Assembly: GCF_002196855.1 (NCBI RefSeq) | Contig: NZ_NIPW01000015.1 | Span: forward strand, 97,085 to 161,084 | Length of the DNA stretch: 64,000 nt | From: Haematobacter genomosp. 1 | GTDB lineage: Bacteria > Pseudomonadota > Alphaproteobacteria > Rhodobacterales > Rhodobacteraceae | Direction: 5' to 3' | Shown: positions 9,275 through 18,387 of the stretch, piece by piece | Position numbering within the stretch: the stretch's first letter is position 1 | Layout: the number at the start of each line of letters is the position of its first letter | The notes under the pieces: generated by a model | Database searches by the model: none | What the model was told of the DNA's origin: nothing | What the model saw: only the letters and a program-made list of their open reading frames with translations | Position numbers and translations under genes: made by a program

Positions 9275-11353
9275 ATGCCTTATTCACTTGGGATCGATAT
9301 TGGCGGAACCTTCACGGACCTCGTGCTTTTCGAGCCGCAGAAGGGGGTTCAGCACAACCTCAAGGTCCTCACCACACCGGACCGCCCCTCCGAGGCGGTG
9401 ATCCGGGGCGCAGAGCGCATCATCCGGCGCGAAGGCGTCGATCCGGCAGAAGTCAATCGCGTCGTCCACGCCACGACCCTGTTCACCAACGCCCTGATCG
9501 AGCGAAAGGGCGCCGTGACAGCGCTGCTGACGACCGAAGGTTTCCGCGATGTTCTGGAGATCGGCCGCGAGCGGAAATTCGAACTTTACGATATCTTCAT
9601 CGAGATGCCGCGGTCCCTCGTCCCCCGCACCCTGCGTGCCGAGGTGAGGGAACGCATGACCCCGCGCGGCGAGGTGGAAACGCCCCTCGACATGGAGAGC
9701 CTGAAGGCGGCGGTGGAAAGCCTTGTCACGCAAGGGGCCACGTCGATCGCGATTTCCTTCCTTCACTCCTATGCGAACCCGGCGCATGAGGACGCGGCGG
9801 CAGAATTCATCCGCACTGCCTATCCGGGCGTCTCCGTCACCACCTCCTTCGAGGTCGCACCCGAGATCCGCGAATACGAGCGGACCTCCACCGCCGTCGC
9901 CAATGCCTATGTCAAGCCGCTTGCAGGGGCCTATCTGACCGAACTCGAAACCCGGCTGAAGCAGATCGGCGTCACCGCGCCCCTGTTCCTCATGGTTTCG
10001 AGCGGAGGGCTGACCAATATCGACGAAGCCCGGCGCAACCCGATCCAGCTCCTTGAATCCGGCCCCGCTGCCGGCGCGCTGTCGGCGGCGTTCTTTGGGG
10101 AGCGGTCGGACGTATCGCATGTGCTGGCCTTCGACATGGGCGGCACGACAGCGAAACTGTCCGTGGTCGATGAAGGAGAACCGCTGATCTCCTACAAGTT
10201 CGAGGCTGCCCGGACCCGGCGCTTCAAGGAAGGCTCCGGCCTGCCCATCAAGATCTCCACCATCGAACTGATCGAGATCGGTGCGGGCGGTGGCTCCATC
10301 GCCCATATCGACAAGATGGGTCTCATGAAGGTCGGCCCGGAAAGCGCGAGTTCCAAACCCGGTCCGGCCTGCTACGGCCTGGGCGGCGAGCTTCCCACGG
10401 TGACCGATGCGAACCTCACGCTCGGCTATCTGAACCCCGACTTCTTTGCCGGTGGCACGATGAGTGTTGACCCGGAGGCGGCCGCCTCGGCGCTTGGATC
10501 GCTCTCCGGTGCCACGGGGCTTTCCGTTCCCGAACTGGCCTGGGGCGTGCATGACATCGTGAACGAGAACATGGCCAGCGCCGCACGTGTGCACATCGCC
10601 GAACGCGGCAAGGACACGCGGCGCTATGCGCTCGTCACCACGGGCGGCGGCGGTCCGCTGCACGGCTATCAGGTGGCGCGGAAGCTGGGCCTCGGCCGGT
10701 TGGTCTGCCCACCGGGCGCGGGCGTGGCCTCGGCGCTTGGCCTGCTGATCGCCCCCGCGCGGGTGGATCGGGTGGCGACAGTCGCCCGGCCCGTGGCCGA
10801 GGTGGACTGGTCCGCCCTCGAGATGACCTTCGAGCGGCTGGAAGCAGAAAGCCGCGCGGTTGTCACGGAGACCGTACCGCAGGCGGAAGCGATCAGCGTG
10901 CGCCGGCTGGCCGACATGCGCTACATCGGTCAGGGCTTCGAGCTGGTCGTGGAACTGCCGGAAGGCCCCTACTCCGCCGCCTCGATGGAGCCGGTGCTGG
11001 CCGCCTTCCGCGCGGCTTACAGGGAGGTGTTCACCCTGAACCCGCCCACCGACCGGATCGAGATCGTCAACGTCCGCATCACCGTCTCCGCCGAAACCGG
11101 CTCGGCGCGGATGGCACGTCAGACCGATGGCGCCGATCCGGAAACAGCCGTGAAACAGCGCCGCCAGATCTATTTCCCCGAACTTCGCGACTTCACGGAA
11201 ACCCCGGTCTATGACCGGATCATGCTGCCGGGCGGTATCGACATTCACGGCCCGGCGGTGATCGAGGAGCCGGAATCCACTCTCGTGGTGGGCCCCGAGG
11301 GCAGCTTCCGGGTGGAGCCCAACGGCAACATCGTCGTCACCATCGCCAACTGA
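9275..11353 (+). CDS. hyuA: Hydantoinase/oxoprolinase family protein, subunit A
   Basis: A 692-residue ATP-dependent cyclic-amide hydrolase subunit (HyuA/OplA/acetophenone carboxylase family). The N-terminal actin-like ATPase is clear: MPYSLGIDIGGTFTDLVLF, then HATTLFTNALIERKG and the second phosphate motif DMGGTTAKLSVV. GAGGGSIAHID and GGGGPLHGYQVA are further family signatures. An upstream in-frame ATG at 9176 would add 33 residues unlike the family and would lie close to the operator, so 9275 is preferred; the ribosome site is weak for both. It acts with subunit B, 23 nt downstream. Family members also use N-methylhydantoin, 5-oxoproline and acetone-type substrates. Confidence 0.93.
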   Translation: MPYSLGIDIGGTFTDLVLFEPQKGVQHNLKVLTTPDRPSEAVIRGAERIIRREGVDPAEVNRVVHATTLFTNALIERKGAVTALLTTEGFRDVLEIGRERKFELYDIFIEMPRSLVPRTLRAEVRERMTPRGEVETPLDMESLKAAVESLVTQGATSIAISFLHSYANPAHEDAAAEFIRTAYPGVSVTTSFEVAPEIREYERTSTAVANAYVKPLAGAYLTELETRLKQIGVTAPLFLMVSSGGLTNIDEARRNPIQLLESGPAAGALSAAFFGERSDVSHVLAFDMGGTTAKLSVVDEGEPLISYKFEAARTRRFKEGSGLPIKISTIELIEIGAGGGSIAHIDKMGLMKVGPESASSKPGPACYGLGGELPTVTDANLTLGYLNPDFFAGGTMSVDPEAAASALGSLSGATGLSVPELAWGVHDIVNENMASAARVHIAERGKDTRRYALVTTGGGGPLHGYQVARKLGLGRLVCPPGAGVASALGLLIAPARVDRVATVARPVAEVDWSALEMTFERLEAESRAVVTETVPQAEAISVRRLADMRYIGQGFELVVELPEGPYSAASMEPVLAAFRAAYREVFTLNPPTDRIEIVNVRITVSAETGSARMARQTDGADPETAVKQRRQIYFPELRDFTETPVYDRIMLPGGIDIHGPAVIEEPESTLVVGPEGSFRVEPNGNIVVTIAN

Positions 11354-11376
11354 CGCTCAGGGACAGGAACAGCAAG

Positions 11377-12993
11377 ATGCTCATGCAAACCCCTCGGTTC
11401 GACGCCGTCACACTCGAAGTGATCTGGACCCGGCTGGTCTCCGTGGTCGATGAGGCAGCGGCAGCGCTGGTGCGCAGCTCCTTCTCCACGCTTGTGCGGG
11501 AATCCTACGATTTCTCCTGCATCATCACCGATCCGAAGGGCCGGTGTCTGGGACAGGCAACCGACTCCATCCCCTCCTTCATCGGCACGCTGCCGAAGAC
11601 GGTGCGGCATTTCCTCGACCATTTCCCGGCGGAGACGCTGAACCCGGGCGACGTGCTCATCACCAACGACCCGTGGATGGGCACCGGCCACCTGCCGGAT
11701 CTCACCGTGGTGAAGCCGATCTTCCTGAACGGCAAGCTGACCGGCTTTGCCGCCTCCACCACGCATTCGCCCGACATGGGCGGGCGCACAGGCACCTCCG
11801 ACATCCGCGACGTGTTCGAAGAAGGTTTTCAGGTGCCGATGCTGAAGCTGATCGACGCAGGGAAGGTCGACCAGACCTTCATCGCGCTGCTGCGCAAGAA
11901 CGTCCGCGTTCCCGATCAGGTGGTGGGCGATCTCTGGGCGCAGGTCTCTGCACTGGAGTTGATGGAAAAGCGGCTCTTTGCCCTCATGGACGACTACCAG
12001 CTCACCGAACTCGTGAGTCTCGCCGACGAGATTCTTGATCGGTCGGAGGCCGCCATGCGGGACGCCATCCGCAGGTTCCCGGACGGTGAATACGACTACG
12101 AACTGAACACCGACGGTGTGGTGGAGCCGCTGACCATCCGGATCAAGGTCAAGGTGCAGGGCGACAGCGTGCTGGTGGATTACGACGGCACCTCCCCCCA
12201 GGTGGACCGGGCGGTGAACGTCGCGCTCTGCTACACCTATGCCCAGACGGTTTACGGGCTGAAATGCATCCTGGCGCCCGACATGCCCAACAACGATGGT
12301 GCGCTGCGCCCGATCGAAGTGGTGGCGCCGGAGGGATCGATCCTGAACCATCGCTACCCCGCCTCCGGCCAGACGCGAACGCTAACCGGGCATTTCCTGC
12401 CGTTCGCCGTGTTCGGCGCGCTGGCGAAGGCCGATCCCACCCGCGTCGCCGCCGGCCCCGGTTCGCCGCTTTGGAGCCTTCAGGCCACCGGTGTCACACC
12501 CACGGGTGAAACTTATGTGAACAAGTTCTTCTTCAACGGTGGCACAGGCGGCACGGATCAGCGCGACGGCTACAACGTGCTGAGCTGGCCCTCCAACATC
12601 TCCTGCGTGCCGGTAGAGATGATGGAGCAGCAGTCGAACTTCCGCGTGCAGCACAAGCGCTTCCGCATCGGCTCCGGTGGCGAAGGGCGGCATCGCGGCG
12701 GGCTGGGGCAGGAGACGCTGCTGGAATACCGCTCGGATCTGCCGGTCGTGGTCGGTTTCCACGCCGAGCGGACCGTGGTACCCCCGCCAGGAATCGCGGG
12801 CGGCGACCATGGGCAGCCGGGGGTTCTGGAGATCAACGACCGGGCGCTGACGCCGAACGAGCAAAAGGTGCAGCATGTCATCCGCAAGGGCGACCGCATC
12901 CATATGCGGACGCCGGGTGGCGCCGGTTTCGGGACGGCGGCGGAACGCGATCCGGCGGCGGTCGAAGCTGACCGTGCCGCTGGCTACATCTGA
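11377..12993 (+). CDS. hyuB: Hydantoinase/oxoprolinase family protein, subunit B
   Basis: Partner of the A subunit, 538 residues, near the usual length for HyuB. Characteristic blocks are FDAVTLEVIWTRL at the start, LVRESYDFSCIITD, DVLITNDPWMGTGHLPDL (about 90-107), the histidine-rich ASTTHSPDMGGRTG, and the C-terminal GGEGRHRGGLGQE. Together A and B hydrolyse an amide bond in a ring with ATP. Immediately followed by the CoxG-like gene, so the three form one operon. Confidence 0.93.
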   Translation: MLMQTPRFDAVTLEVIWTRLVSVVDEAAAALVRSSFSTLVRESYDFSCIITDPKGRCLGQATDSIPSFIGTLPKTVRHFLDHFPAETLNPGDVLITNDPWMGTGHLPDLTVVKPIFLNGKLTGFAASTTHSPDMGGRTGTSDIRDVFEEGFQVPMLKLIDAGKVDQTFIALLRKNVRVPDQVVGDLWAQVSALELMEKRLFALMDDYQLTELVSLADEILDRSEAAMRDAIRRFPDGEYDYELNTDGVVEPLTIRIKVKVQGDSVLVDYDGTSPQVDRAVNVALCYTYAQTVYGLKCILAPDMPNNDGALRPIEVVAPEGSILNHRYPASGQTRTLTGHFLPFAVFGALAKADPTRVAAGPGSPLWSLQATGVTPTGETYVNKFFFNGGTGGTDQRDGYNVLSWPSNISCVPVEMMEQQSNFRVQHKRFRIGSGGEGRHRGGLGQETLLEYRSDLPVVVGFHAERTVVPPPGIAGGDHGQPGVLEINDRALTPNEQKVQHVIRKGDRIHMRTPGGAGFGTAAERDPAAVEADRAAGYI

Positions 12994-13005
12994 GCGGAGG
13001 ACGCG

Positions 13006-13452
13006 ATGAAACTCACCGGCGAACAATTGATCCCCGCCTCCGTGGAAACGGTGTGGCAGATGATCAACGACCCCGAAGTGCTGAAGGCCTGCATTCCCGG
13101 CTGTGAAAGTCTCGAGCGCGGCGAGGATGACCGGCTGACGGCGACGGTCGCGCTCAAGGTCGGACCGGTCAAGGCGCGGTTCGCCGGTGACGTCACGCTG
13201 AGCGAGATCGATCCTCCGAACGGCTATCGCATCTTCGGCAAGGGATCGGGCGGCGTGGCGGGCTTTGCCGAAGGGGGCGCGGTCATAGCCTTGGCCCCCG
13301 TGGAGGGGGGTACGCTGCTCACCTACGATGCGGAAGCGAAGATCGGCGGCAAGCTTGCGCAGCTCGGCACCCGGCTGATCGACTCGACCGCCAAGAAACT
13401 CACGCTCCAGTTCTTCGATGCCCTGAACCAGAGGATCACCGAGACCGTCTGA
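13006..13452 (+). CDS. CoxG-like SRPBCC protein (CO dehydrogenase subunit G family)
   Basis: 148 residues with the CoxG start MKLTGEQLIPASVETVWQMI and the block LKACIPGCESLERG. In carboxydotrophs CoxG anchors the molybdenum hydroxylase to the membrane; in other operons it accompanies CoxL-type hydroxylases. A GGAGGA site lies before the ATG, 12 nt after hyuB. Its presence here supports a working Mo hydroxylase in this locus, although the CoxL-like large subunit is encoded far away at 28453-30783. Confidence 0.85.
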   Translation: MKLTGEQLIPASVETVWQMINDPEVLKACIPGCESLERGEDDRLTATVALKVGPVKARFAGDVTLSEIDPPNGYRIFGKGSGGVAGFAEGGAVIALAPVEGGTLLTYDAEAKIGGKLAQLGTRLIDSTAKKLTLQFFDALNQRITETV

Positions 13453-13464
13453 CTGGGTTACGGA

Positions 13465-14193
13465 CACACCCGAGCGCCAGCCTATCCTCGCCGATGGGAG
13501 GGTGCCTGCGGGGAGGAAGCTGGTTGCCTGTCTCCCGAAACGGGTGGCGATGCGGCGGGACCTGCTTGAGTTTGCAGAAAACTCTCTCGATCAGGTTGCC
13601 GCGGCAGAGGTCGGACAGGACTGTGCGGTGCGGGTGGCTGCGCCGCTGGAACACGGGCCTGTCCCCTTACCGCCACCCATGCGACCAGGCACGGCTGTCC
13701 GAGCCGCGATCGGCAATCACGGGTGCCGGGCGGTGCGTCCGGCAATACCGGGGCCACTGTCCTGCCGGAGGCGTTACCAGGTGCGATACGGTCCGGCGTC
13801 ACAGGCAGGCGGACGGGACGGGCCATTCTGATCGACAATGGCGTGGATCCTGCAACTTGGTCCGCCGTGAGAATGGCCAAGGGCATGATCCTCGGCCCTT
13901 TCCCACCGGCGACGAGCTGATGGGCGCGGACTCTCGAGGAACCCATCAACGCGACCGGCTGCGGTGCGCGCTGCGCTGGCTTCTCAAACACTTTCAGCCA
14001 GATACCGCACCTACTCCGGGGGTGAGGCGACCATAAACTATGGTAGCGGTCGGGAAGATCGCGCCGTAGCGCAGGATGTGGAATCCCGTTCACCACACGT
14101 CGGTTCCGAACTCAGGGCCTGCCTCTGGACGGCCTTCGGCAATAACGGCTCGACTCGCCGCCACTCGCCCTCGCTCAGATCACAGCGGGCCAT
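13465..14193 (-). pseudogene. Decayed IS5-family transposase
   Basis: Pieces of one transposase appear in order in different minus-strand frames: MARCDLSEGEWRRVEPLLP (start at 14193), LRRDLPDRYHSLWSP, CGIWLKVFEKPAQ, a DSS-type stretch, and near 13.6 kb NLIERVFCKLKQ, the conserved end of IS5/IS427 transposases. Frameshifts break the protein at least twice, so it is inactive. I could not define terminal inverted repeats. The relic begins directly after coxG and so marks the right edge of the hydroxylase/hydantoinase locus. Confidence 0.75.
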
Positions 14194-14320
14194 GGAAACC
14201 CTGCCACCCGCTGCGGAAGTGAACAACGCCCCCCGGAAGAACCGGCACTTTGACATCGAATTCGACACCTTGCCGTCAGGAAGTGTCCCGGGAGCAAGCC
14301 ACCCTTGAGCAGCCGCGATG

Positions 14321-14668
14321 TCAACTCTGGTGGCGGCCGCGGAATACCGGCCCCTTCCGTCGACCTGCAGGCAGCGCCTCCCCCGTCTCGTCGAGGCCAG
14401 CCGGTCGCGGATAGCTGCGGCCCCAGATCGTGAGACGGTCCCTTTCCAGCATCCTCCGCTCCGTCCGGTCGAGCCGTGCGCGGGCCGATCCTGCATCACC
14501 CTGCGCCTCGCGCAGCGCGCGCGACCACAGACGCAGCGCGGAATGGGGGCTCCACGGTAAAGCCGCCCCCGCGAGCCACGCCCTGAGTTCAGGCGGAAGC
14601 CCGTCGTAACGCTGCATCGGGCACCGGCGGCGTCGGCACTTCAAGGAGGTGGCAAGGTTCTGCCCCAT
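14321..14668 (-). CDS. DUF6525-like small protein
   Basis: 115 residues: MGQNLATSLKCRRRRCPMQ followed by YDGLPPELRAWLAGAALPWS and an Arg/Ala-rich helical stretch. As far as I recall, this pattern is a short family largely confined to Rhodobacterales (DUF6525). The function is unknown. GGAGGG lies about 10 nt before the ATG. It is 91 nt downstream of the CobW gene on the same strand, so probably co-transcribed from the Zur-box-like promoter; a metal-related role is only a guess. Confidence 0.65.
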   Translation of the reverse strand: MGQNLATSLKCRRRRCPMQRYDGLPPELRAWLAGAALPWSPHSALRLWSRALREAQGDAGSARARLDRTERRMLERDRLTIWGRSYPRPAGLDETGEALPAGRRKGPVFRGRHQS

Positions 14669-14759
14669 CGTGGGATTCCCTCCCTCCGAGGCAGCAGGCC
14701 ATGCGCTGCAAGGCCGGCACGGCATGCCTCTGGAGACTTGCGGTTGGCAGACAGACGGC

Positions 14760-15983
14760 TCAAGCCACGCGGCGCTGTTCCCATTGCGGGAACGGATCGG
14801 GCAACTGCTTCCACAACTCCGGGGTAAAGTCCTGGGCATCGATCAACGCGGCGTCCAGGGCCGCCGTCAGCGCCTCCCGGTCCATGCCAGCGCCGATGAA
14901 TACCAGTTCCTGCCGCCGGTCACCCCAAGGGTCCTGCCAGACCTTCGCCACCTCGGCGAGACTGTCAGGATGACCGGGCCAGCGGTCCCGCGGCACGGAG
15001 GCCCACCACCCGCCAAGCGGTGTCACGCTGGAGACGGCGCCGGCAAGACTGAACTCCACCGCCCAGTTCGGTCGGCTCGCAATCCAGAAATGCCCCTTCG
15101 CCCGGATCACGCCCGGCAGATCGCCGTTGAGAACGGCGTGAATCGCGCGCGGGTCGAATGGCCGCCTGGCCCGATAGACAAAGGAGGAAATCCCATATTC
15201 CTCCGTCTCCGGGACGTGGTTTTCGAACCCGTAAAGCTCCTTGGCCCAGAGCGGATGCTCATGCGCCCTGTCGAAGTCGAACCTCCCCGTGTCAAGGATG
15301 TCGTCAGCCGCCACCCGACTGAAATCCGTCTCTATCAGCCGCGCATCGGGGTTAAGGGCGCGGACGATCTTGCGGGCCAGACCCAGCAGGACCGGGCCCG
15401 CGGCGGTGACCTTGTTCAGGATGATGACATCGGCGAATTCGATCTGGTCGGTCAGCAGGTTGACCAGCGTGCGCTCATCCTCCGCTCCGAGGCTCTCGCC
15501 GCGATCGGCAATGAAGTCGTGGCTGGAGAAATCCCGGGTCAGGTTCACCGCATCAACCACGGTCACCATCGTGTCGAGGCGGGCGATGTCCGACAGACTT
15601 TCGCCCCCTGCATCGCGGAAATCGAAGGTCGCGGCTACGGGGAGCGGCTCTGCGATCCCGGTGGATTCAATGAGCAGATAGTCGAAGCGACCCTCCTCGG
15701 CGAGACGCCGCACCTCAAGCAGCAGATCGTCGCGCAGGGTGCAGCAGATGCAGCCGTTCGTCATCTCCACCAGCTTCTCCTCCGCCCGCGACAGTTCGGT
15801 TCCACCGCGCACGAGATCGGCGTCGATATTCACCTCCGACATGTCGTTGACGATCACCGCGACGCGACGGCCCTCGCGATTGTTCAGAACATGGTTGAGA
15901 AGGGTCGTCTTGCCTGCGCCCAGAAACCCTGAAAGTACAGTGACAGGCAGCCGGAGATCCGGGGCAAGGGGGCTGACGGTCAT
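14760..15983 (-). CDS. CobW/COG0523-family GTP-dependent metallochaperone
   Basis: 407 residues. Walker [14 protein letters not shown] lies near residue 17-29, the family metal motif is [23 protein letters not shown] and ILNKV (guanine specificity) follow, and a CobW C-terminal domain covers about the last 100 residues. COG0523 proteins insert or allocate zinc or other metals. An upstream in-frame ATG at 15995 exists, but GGAG lies 5-6 nt before ATG 15983, whereas 15995 would touch the operator, so 15983 is chosen. The palindrome directly upstream suggests control by Zur and a zinc-starvation role. Confidence 0.9.
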   Translation of the reverse strand: MTVSPLAPDLRLPVTVLSGFLGAGKTTLLNHVLNNREGRRVAVIVNDMSEVNIDADLVRGGTELSRAEEKLVEMTNGCICCTLRDDLLLEVRRLAEEGRFDYLLIESTGIAEPLPVAATFDFRDAGGESLSDIARLDTMVTVVDAVNLTRDFSSHDFIADRGESLGAEDERTLVNLLTDQIEFADVIILNKVTAAGPVLLGLARKIVRALNPDARLIETDFSRVAADDILDTGRFDFDRAHEHPLWAKELYGFENHVPETEEYGISSFVYRARRPFDPRAIHAVLNGDLPGVIRAKGHFWIASRPNWAVEFSLAGAVSSVTPLGGWWASVPRDRWPGHPDSLAEVAKVWQDPWGDRRQELVFIGAGMDREALTAALDAALIDAQDFTPELWKQLPDPFPQWEQRRVA

Positions 15984-15997
15984 GGCACGCTCCATAT

Positions 15998-16020
15998 GTA
16001 ATGTTATTACGTTTCATTAC
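15998..16020. promoter_or_regulatory. Zur-box-like palindrome upstream of the CobW gene
   Basis: A 23-bp imperfect inverted repeat with outer arms GTAATG and CATTAC and an AT-rich centre (GTAATGTTATTACG...). The spacing and arms resemble alphaproteobacterial Zur operators, and COG0523 genes are common Zur targets. Binding itself is inferred. Confidence 0.5.
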
Positions 16021-16217
16021 TGGATGGGTATTTCTGTCGCAACCCTTTTGTGAGACGCTGATCCGGTTTCGATGCCGACCTCCCGGTAGCCCCGATGCGT
16101 CCCACGGAAACCAGCGCGGCGCCCGCGTGCTTTAGAAAATGCGCAACTGACGACCGGGAGACGCAACCCGCAAACCGGCCGCAGATCGCTCCGGCAAGGG
16201 CCGGCAACCGGAAGGGT

Positions 16218-17222
16218 TCACCCCGCGAATACGGTGGCGCTGGAGCGGATGACCAGCTCCACCGGCAGGATCGTGTCGCTTTCCGCCTCCTCTGCGCCGC
16301 CAAGCTGATGAAGCAGGCGCTCCGCCGCCATGCGGCCAAGGGCGGTACGCGGCTGGCGGATCGTCGTCAGGGGCGGCGAGACATGTGACACCAGCTCGAT
16401 ATCGTCAAACCCGATGATGGAAACCTGCTCCGGCACGCGAATGCCGTGGCGCTGAACCTCCGCCATGAAGCCGCATGCCATGGCGTCGGATGCGAGAAAC
16501 AGACCGGTGGGCCGCAGATCAGCAGGTTGCGCGATCCAGGAGAGAGCCGCACGCCGCCCGGAGTCGAGCGAAAAATCCCCCGCATAGAGAGCATCTTCGG
16601 CAAGACTTAGCCCGCGCATCGCCAGCCGATCCCTCACACCGGCCAGCCGCGCCACGCTCAGCACGCTTTCCGGCGGGCCCGCGACATGGCCGATGCGCCG
16701 GTGCCCCAGATCGACGAGGTGGTCGATCGCCAGCCCCGCCGCGGCCCGGTTGTCGATCTTGACCCGCGGTGCGGCCAATCCGTTGATCCATTCGCAAGCC
16801 TCCACCACGGGAAGGCGGCCCGTCACGATTTCCGCAGGCAGGGTGCCGTCCAGAACGATCAGCCCGTCCGCCAGCGAAGGTTCGGCACAGTCGCGGAGCC
16901 GATCGGCACCGGCCGTCCATGTATCGACGATCAGCAGATTATAGCCCGCCGGACCCAGCACGGAGGCGATACCCGAGAGAATTTGGGAAAAGAACGGGTT
17001 GGCGAGATTTGGAACCAGCGCCACGATCGCGCCCGTCCGTCGGTGCCGCAGGTTGCGCGCGGCCTGATTGAGCCGGTAGCCCGTCGCCTCCACCGCATCC
17101 ATGACAGCGGCCCGCGTCTCCGCGCTGACCAGCGCCGGGTTTGAGAGCGCCCGGCTGACGGTGGCCGTCGAGACGCCCGCTATCCGCGCGACATCGCCAA
17201 TTCTCGGTCGCTCCCTGCTCAC
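16218..17222 (-). CDS. LacI-family transcriptional regulator
   Basis: 334 residues: LacI helix-turn-helix IGDVARIAGVSTATVSRAL with hinge NQAARNLR, then a periplasmic-binding-type sensor domain (VALVPNLANPFFSQIL, DNRAAAGLAIDHLVDLGHRRIGHV, GFDDIELVSHVSPPLTTIRQP). GGGAG precedes GTG 17222 by about 8 nt; the longer frame to 17255 lacks such a site. It is divergent from a sugar catabolism/import operon, with two operator-like sequences between, so it most likely represses that operon until the sugar or a derivative binds. Confidence 0.93.
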   Translation of the reverse strand: MSRERPRIGDVARIAGVSTATVSRALSNPALVSAETRAAVMDAVEATGYRLNQAARNLRHRRTGAIVALVPNLANPFFSQILSGIASVLGPAGYNLLIVDTWTAGADRLRDCAEPSLADGLIVLDGTLPAEIVTGRLPVVEACEWINGLAAPRVKIDNRAAAGLAIDHLVDLGHRRIGHVAGPPESVLSVARLAGVRDRLAMRGLSLAEDALYAGDFSLDSGRRAALSWIAQPADLRPTGLFLASDAMACGFMAEVQRHGIRVPEQVSIIGFDDIELVSHVSPPLTTIRQPRTALGRMAAERLLHQLGGAEEAESDTILPVELVIRSSATVFAG

Positions 17223-17255
17223 CTTTTTCTCCCGCTTCCCTGTGATCAAAATCAT

Positions 17256-17269
17256 TGCAACCGATTACA
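17256..17269. promoter_or_regulatory. LacI-type operator 1
   Basis: TGCAACCGATTACA, a near-palindrome around a central CG, the classic LacI/GalR operator form. It lies between the divergent lacI-type gene and the sugar operon. A second copy lies 32 bp downstream centre to centre, about three helical turns, allowing two dimers on the same face. Confidence 0.7.
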
Positions 17270-17287
17270 TTGCATGTCTATGCTGAA

Positions 17288-17301
17288 TGCAATCGATTAC
17301 A
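17288..17301. promoter_or_regulatory. LacI-type operator 2
   Basis: TGCAATCGATTACA, differing from operator 1 at one base and closer to a perfect palindrome. It ends 27 nt before the isomerase start, a position suited to blocking transcription of the sugar operon. Confidence 0.72.
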
Positions 17302-17328
17302 TCGTGCCGTCGCGGCGAGGGAGGAGCG

Positions 17329-18387
17329 ATGAGGACGATCAGGGGACCGGGTCTTTTTCTGGCGCAGTTCGCGGGGGATACCGCGCCGTTCGATGATCTT
17401 TTGCCGCTTGCGAAATGGGCGGCGTCGCTCGGGTATGAGGGGGTGCAGATCCCGACCGGGGACCAACGGCTCTTCGATCTGGAGAGTGCTGCCGCTTCGC
17501 AGGATTACTGCGATGACGTTGCGGGCAGCCTTGCCGAAGCGGGCATCGCGATTACCGAACTTTCCGCTCATGTGCAGGGTCAGCTGGTCGCCGTGCATCC
17601 GGCCTATGACATCTGCTTCGACGGCTTTGCGCCGCCGTCGCTCCGGGGCCTGCCCGCGGCGCGGACGGAATGGGCGGTGGATGAGGTCAAGCGGAGCCTG
17701 ACGGCCTCGCGCCGCTTGGGGTTGCCCGCGATGGCCGCGTTTTCCGGGGCGCTCGCCTGGCCCTATCTCTATCCCTGGCCGCAGCGCCCTCCGGGGCTGG
17801 TGGAGGAGGCGTTCGACGAACTGGCGCGCCGCTGGCGTCCGATCCTCGACCATGCGGAGGAAGAGGGCGTCGATATCTGCTTCGAAATCCACCCGGGCGA
17901 GGATTTGCATGACGGCGTCAGCTACGAGATGTTTCTTGAGCGCGTCGGCGGGCATCCGCGGGCCTGCCTGCTCTACGACCCCTCACACTTCGTGCTCCAG
18001 CACCTCGATTATCTGGAGTTCATAGATATCTATCATGAGCGCATTCGGATGTTTCACGTCAAGGACGCGGAACTCAACCCGACGGGGCGCCAGGGCGTCT
18101 ATGGCGGCTATCAGCCGTGGCTGAAACGGGCGGGTCGCTTCCGCAGCCCCGGTGACGGACAGGTCGATTTCGGCGCTGTATTCTCCAAGCTCACCGAATA
18201 TGATTTCGCAGGTTGGGCGGTGGTGGAGTGGGAGTGCTGTCTGAAACACCCCGAAGACGGCGCGCGCGAAGGCGCGGCCCTTGTCAAAGACCACATCATC
18301 CGGGTGACGGACCGCGCCTTCGACGATTTCGCCGATGCGGGAACAGGGCGGTCGGACAACCGCCGTCTGTTGGGGCTGGAGGAATGA
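17329..18387 (+). CDS. Sugar phosphate isomerase/epimerase-like TIM-barrel protein
   Basis: 352 residues of the xylose-isomerase-like/AP-endonuclease 2 fold. Metal-site blocks are visible: CFEIHPGEDLHDG (Glu), LLYDPSHFVLQ (Asp and His), MFHVKDAELNPTG (His and Asp), and WAVVEWECC near the end (Glu). An upstream ATG at 17287 is in frame but overlaps operator 2; the strong GGAGG before ATG 17329 decides the start. It overlaps the next gene as ATGA. It probably interconverts a keto sugar or inositol-type intermediate together with the neighbouring dehydrogenase. Confidence 0.85.
   Translation: MRTIRGPGLFLAQFAGDTAPFDDLLPLAKWAASLGYEGVQIPTGDQRLFDLESAAASQDYCDDVAGSLAEAGIAITELSAHVQGQLVAVHPAYDICFDGFAPPSLRGLPAARTEWAVDEVKRSLTASRRLGLPAMAAFSGALAWPYLYPWPQRPPGLVEEAFDELARRWRPILDHAEEEGVDICFEIHPGEDLHDGVSYEMFLERVGGHPRACLLYDPSHFVLQHLDYLEFIDIYHERIRMFHVKDAELNPTGRQGVYGGYQPWLKRAGRFRSPGDGQVDFGAVFSKLTEYDFAGWAVVEWECCLKHPEDGAREGAALVKDHIIRVTDRAFDDFADAGTGRSDNRRLLGLEE

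Noticed and set aside
9284..11248. A 654-codon open frame on the minus strand opposite hyuA
   Set aside because: It mirrors the hyuA coding frame in high-G+C DNA, lacks motifs and a ribosome site, and the plus strand carries an unmistakable family protein.
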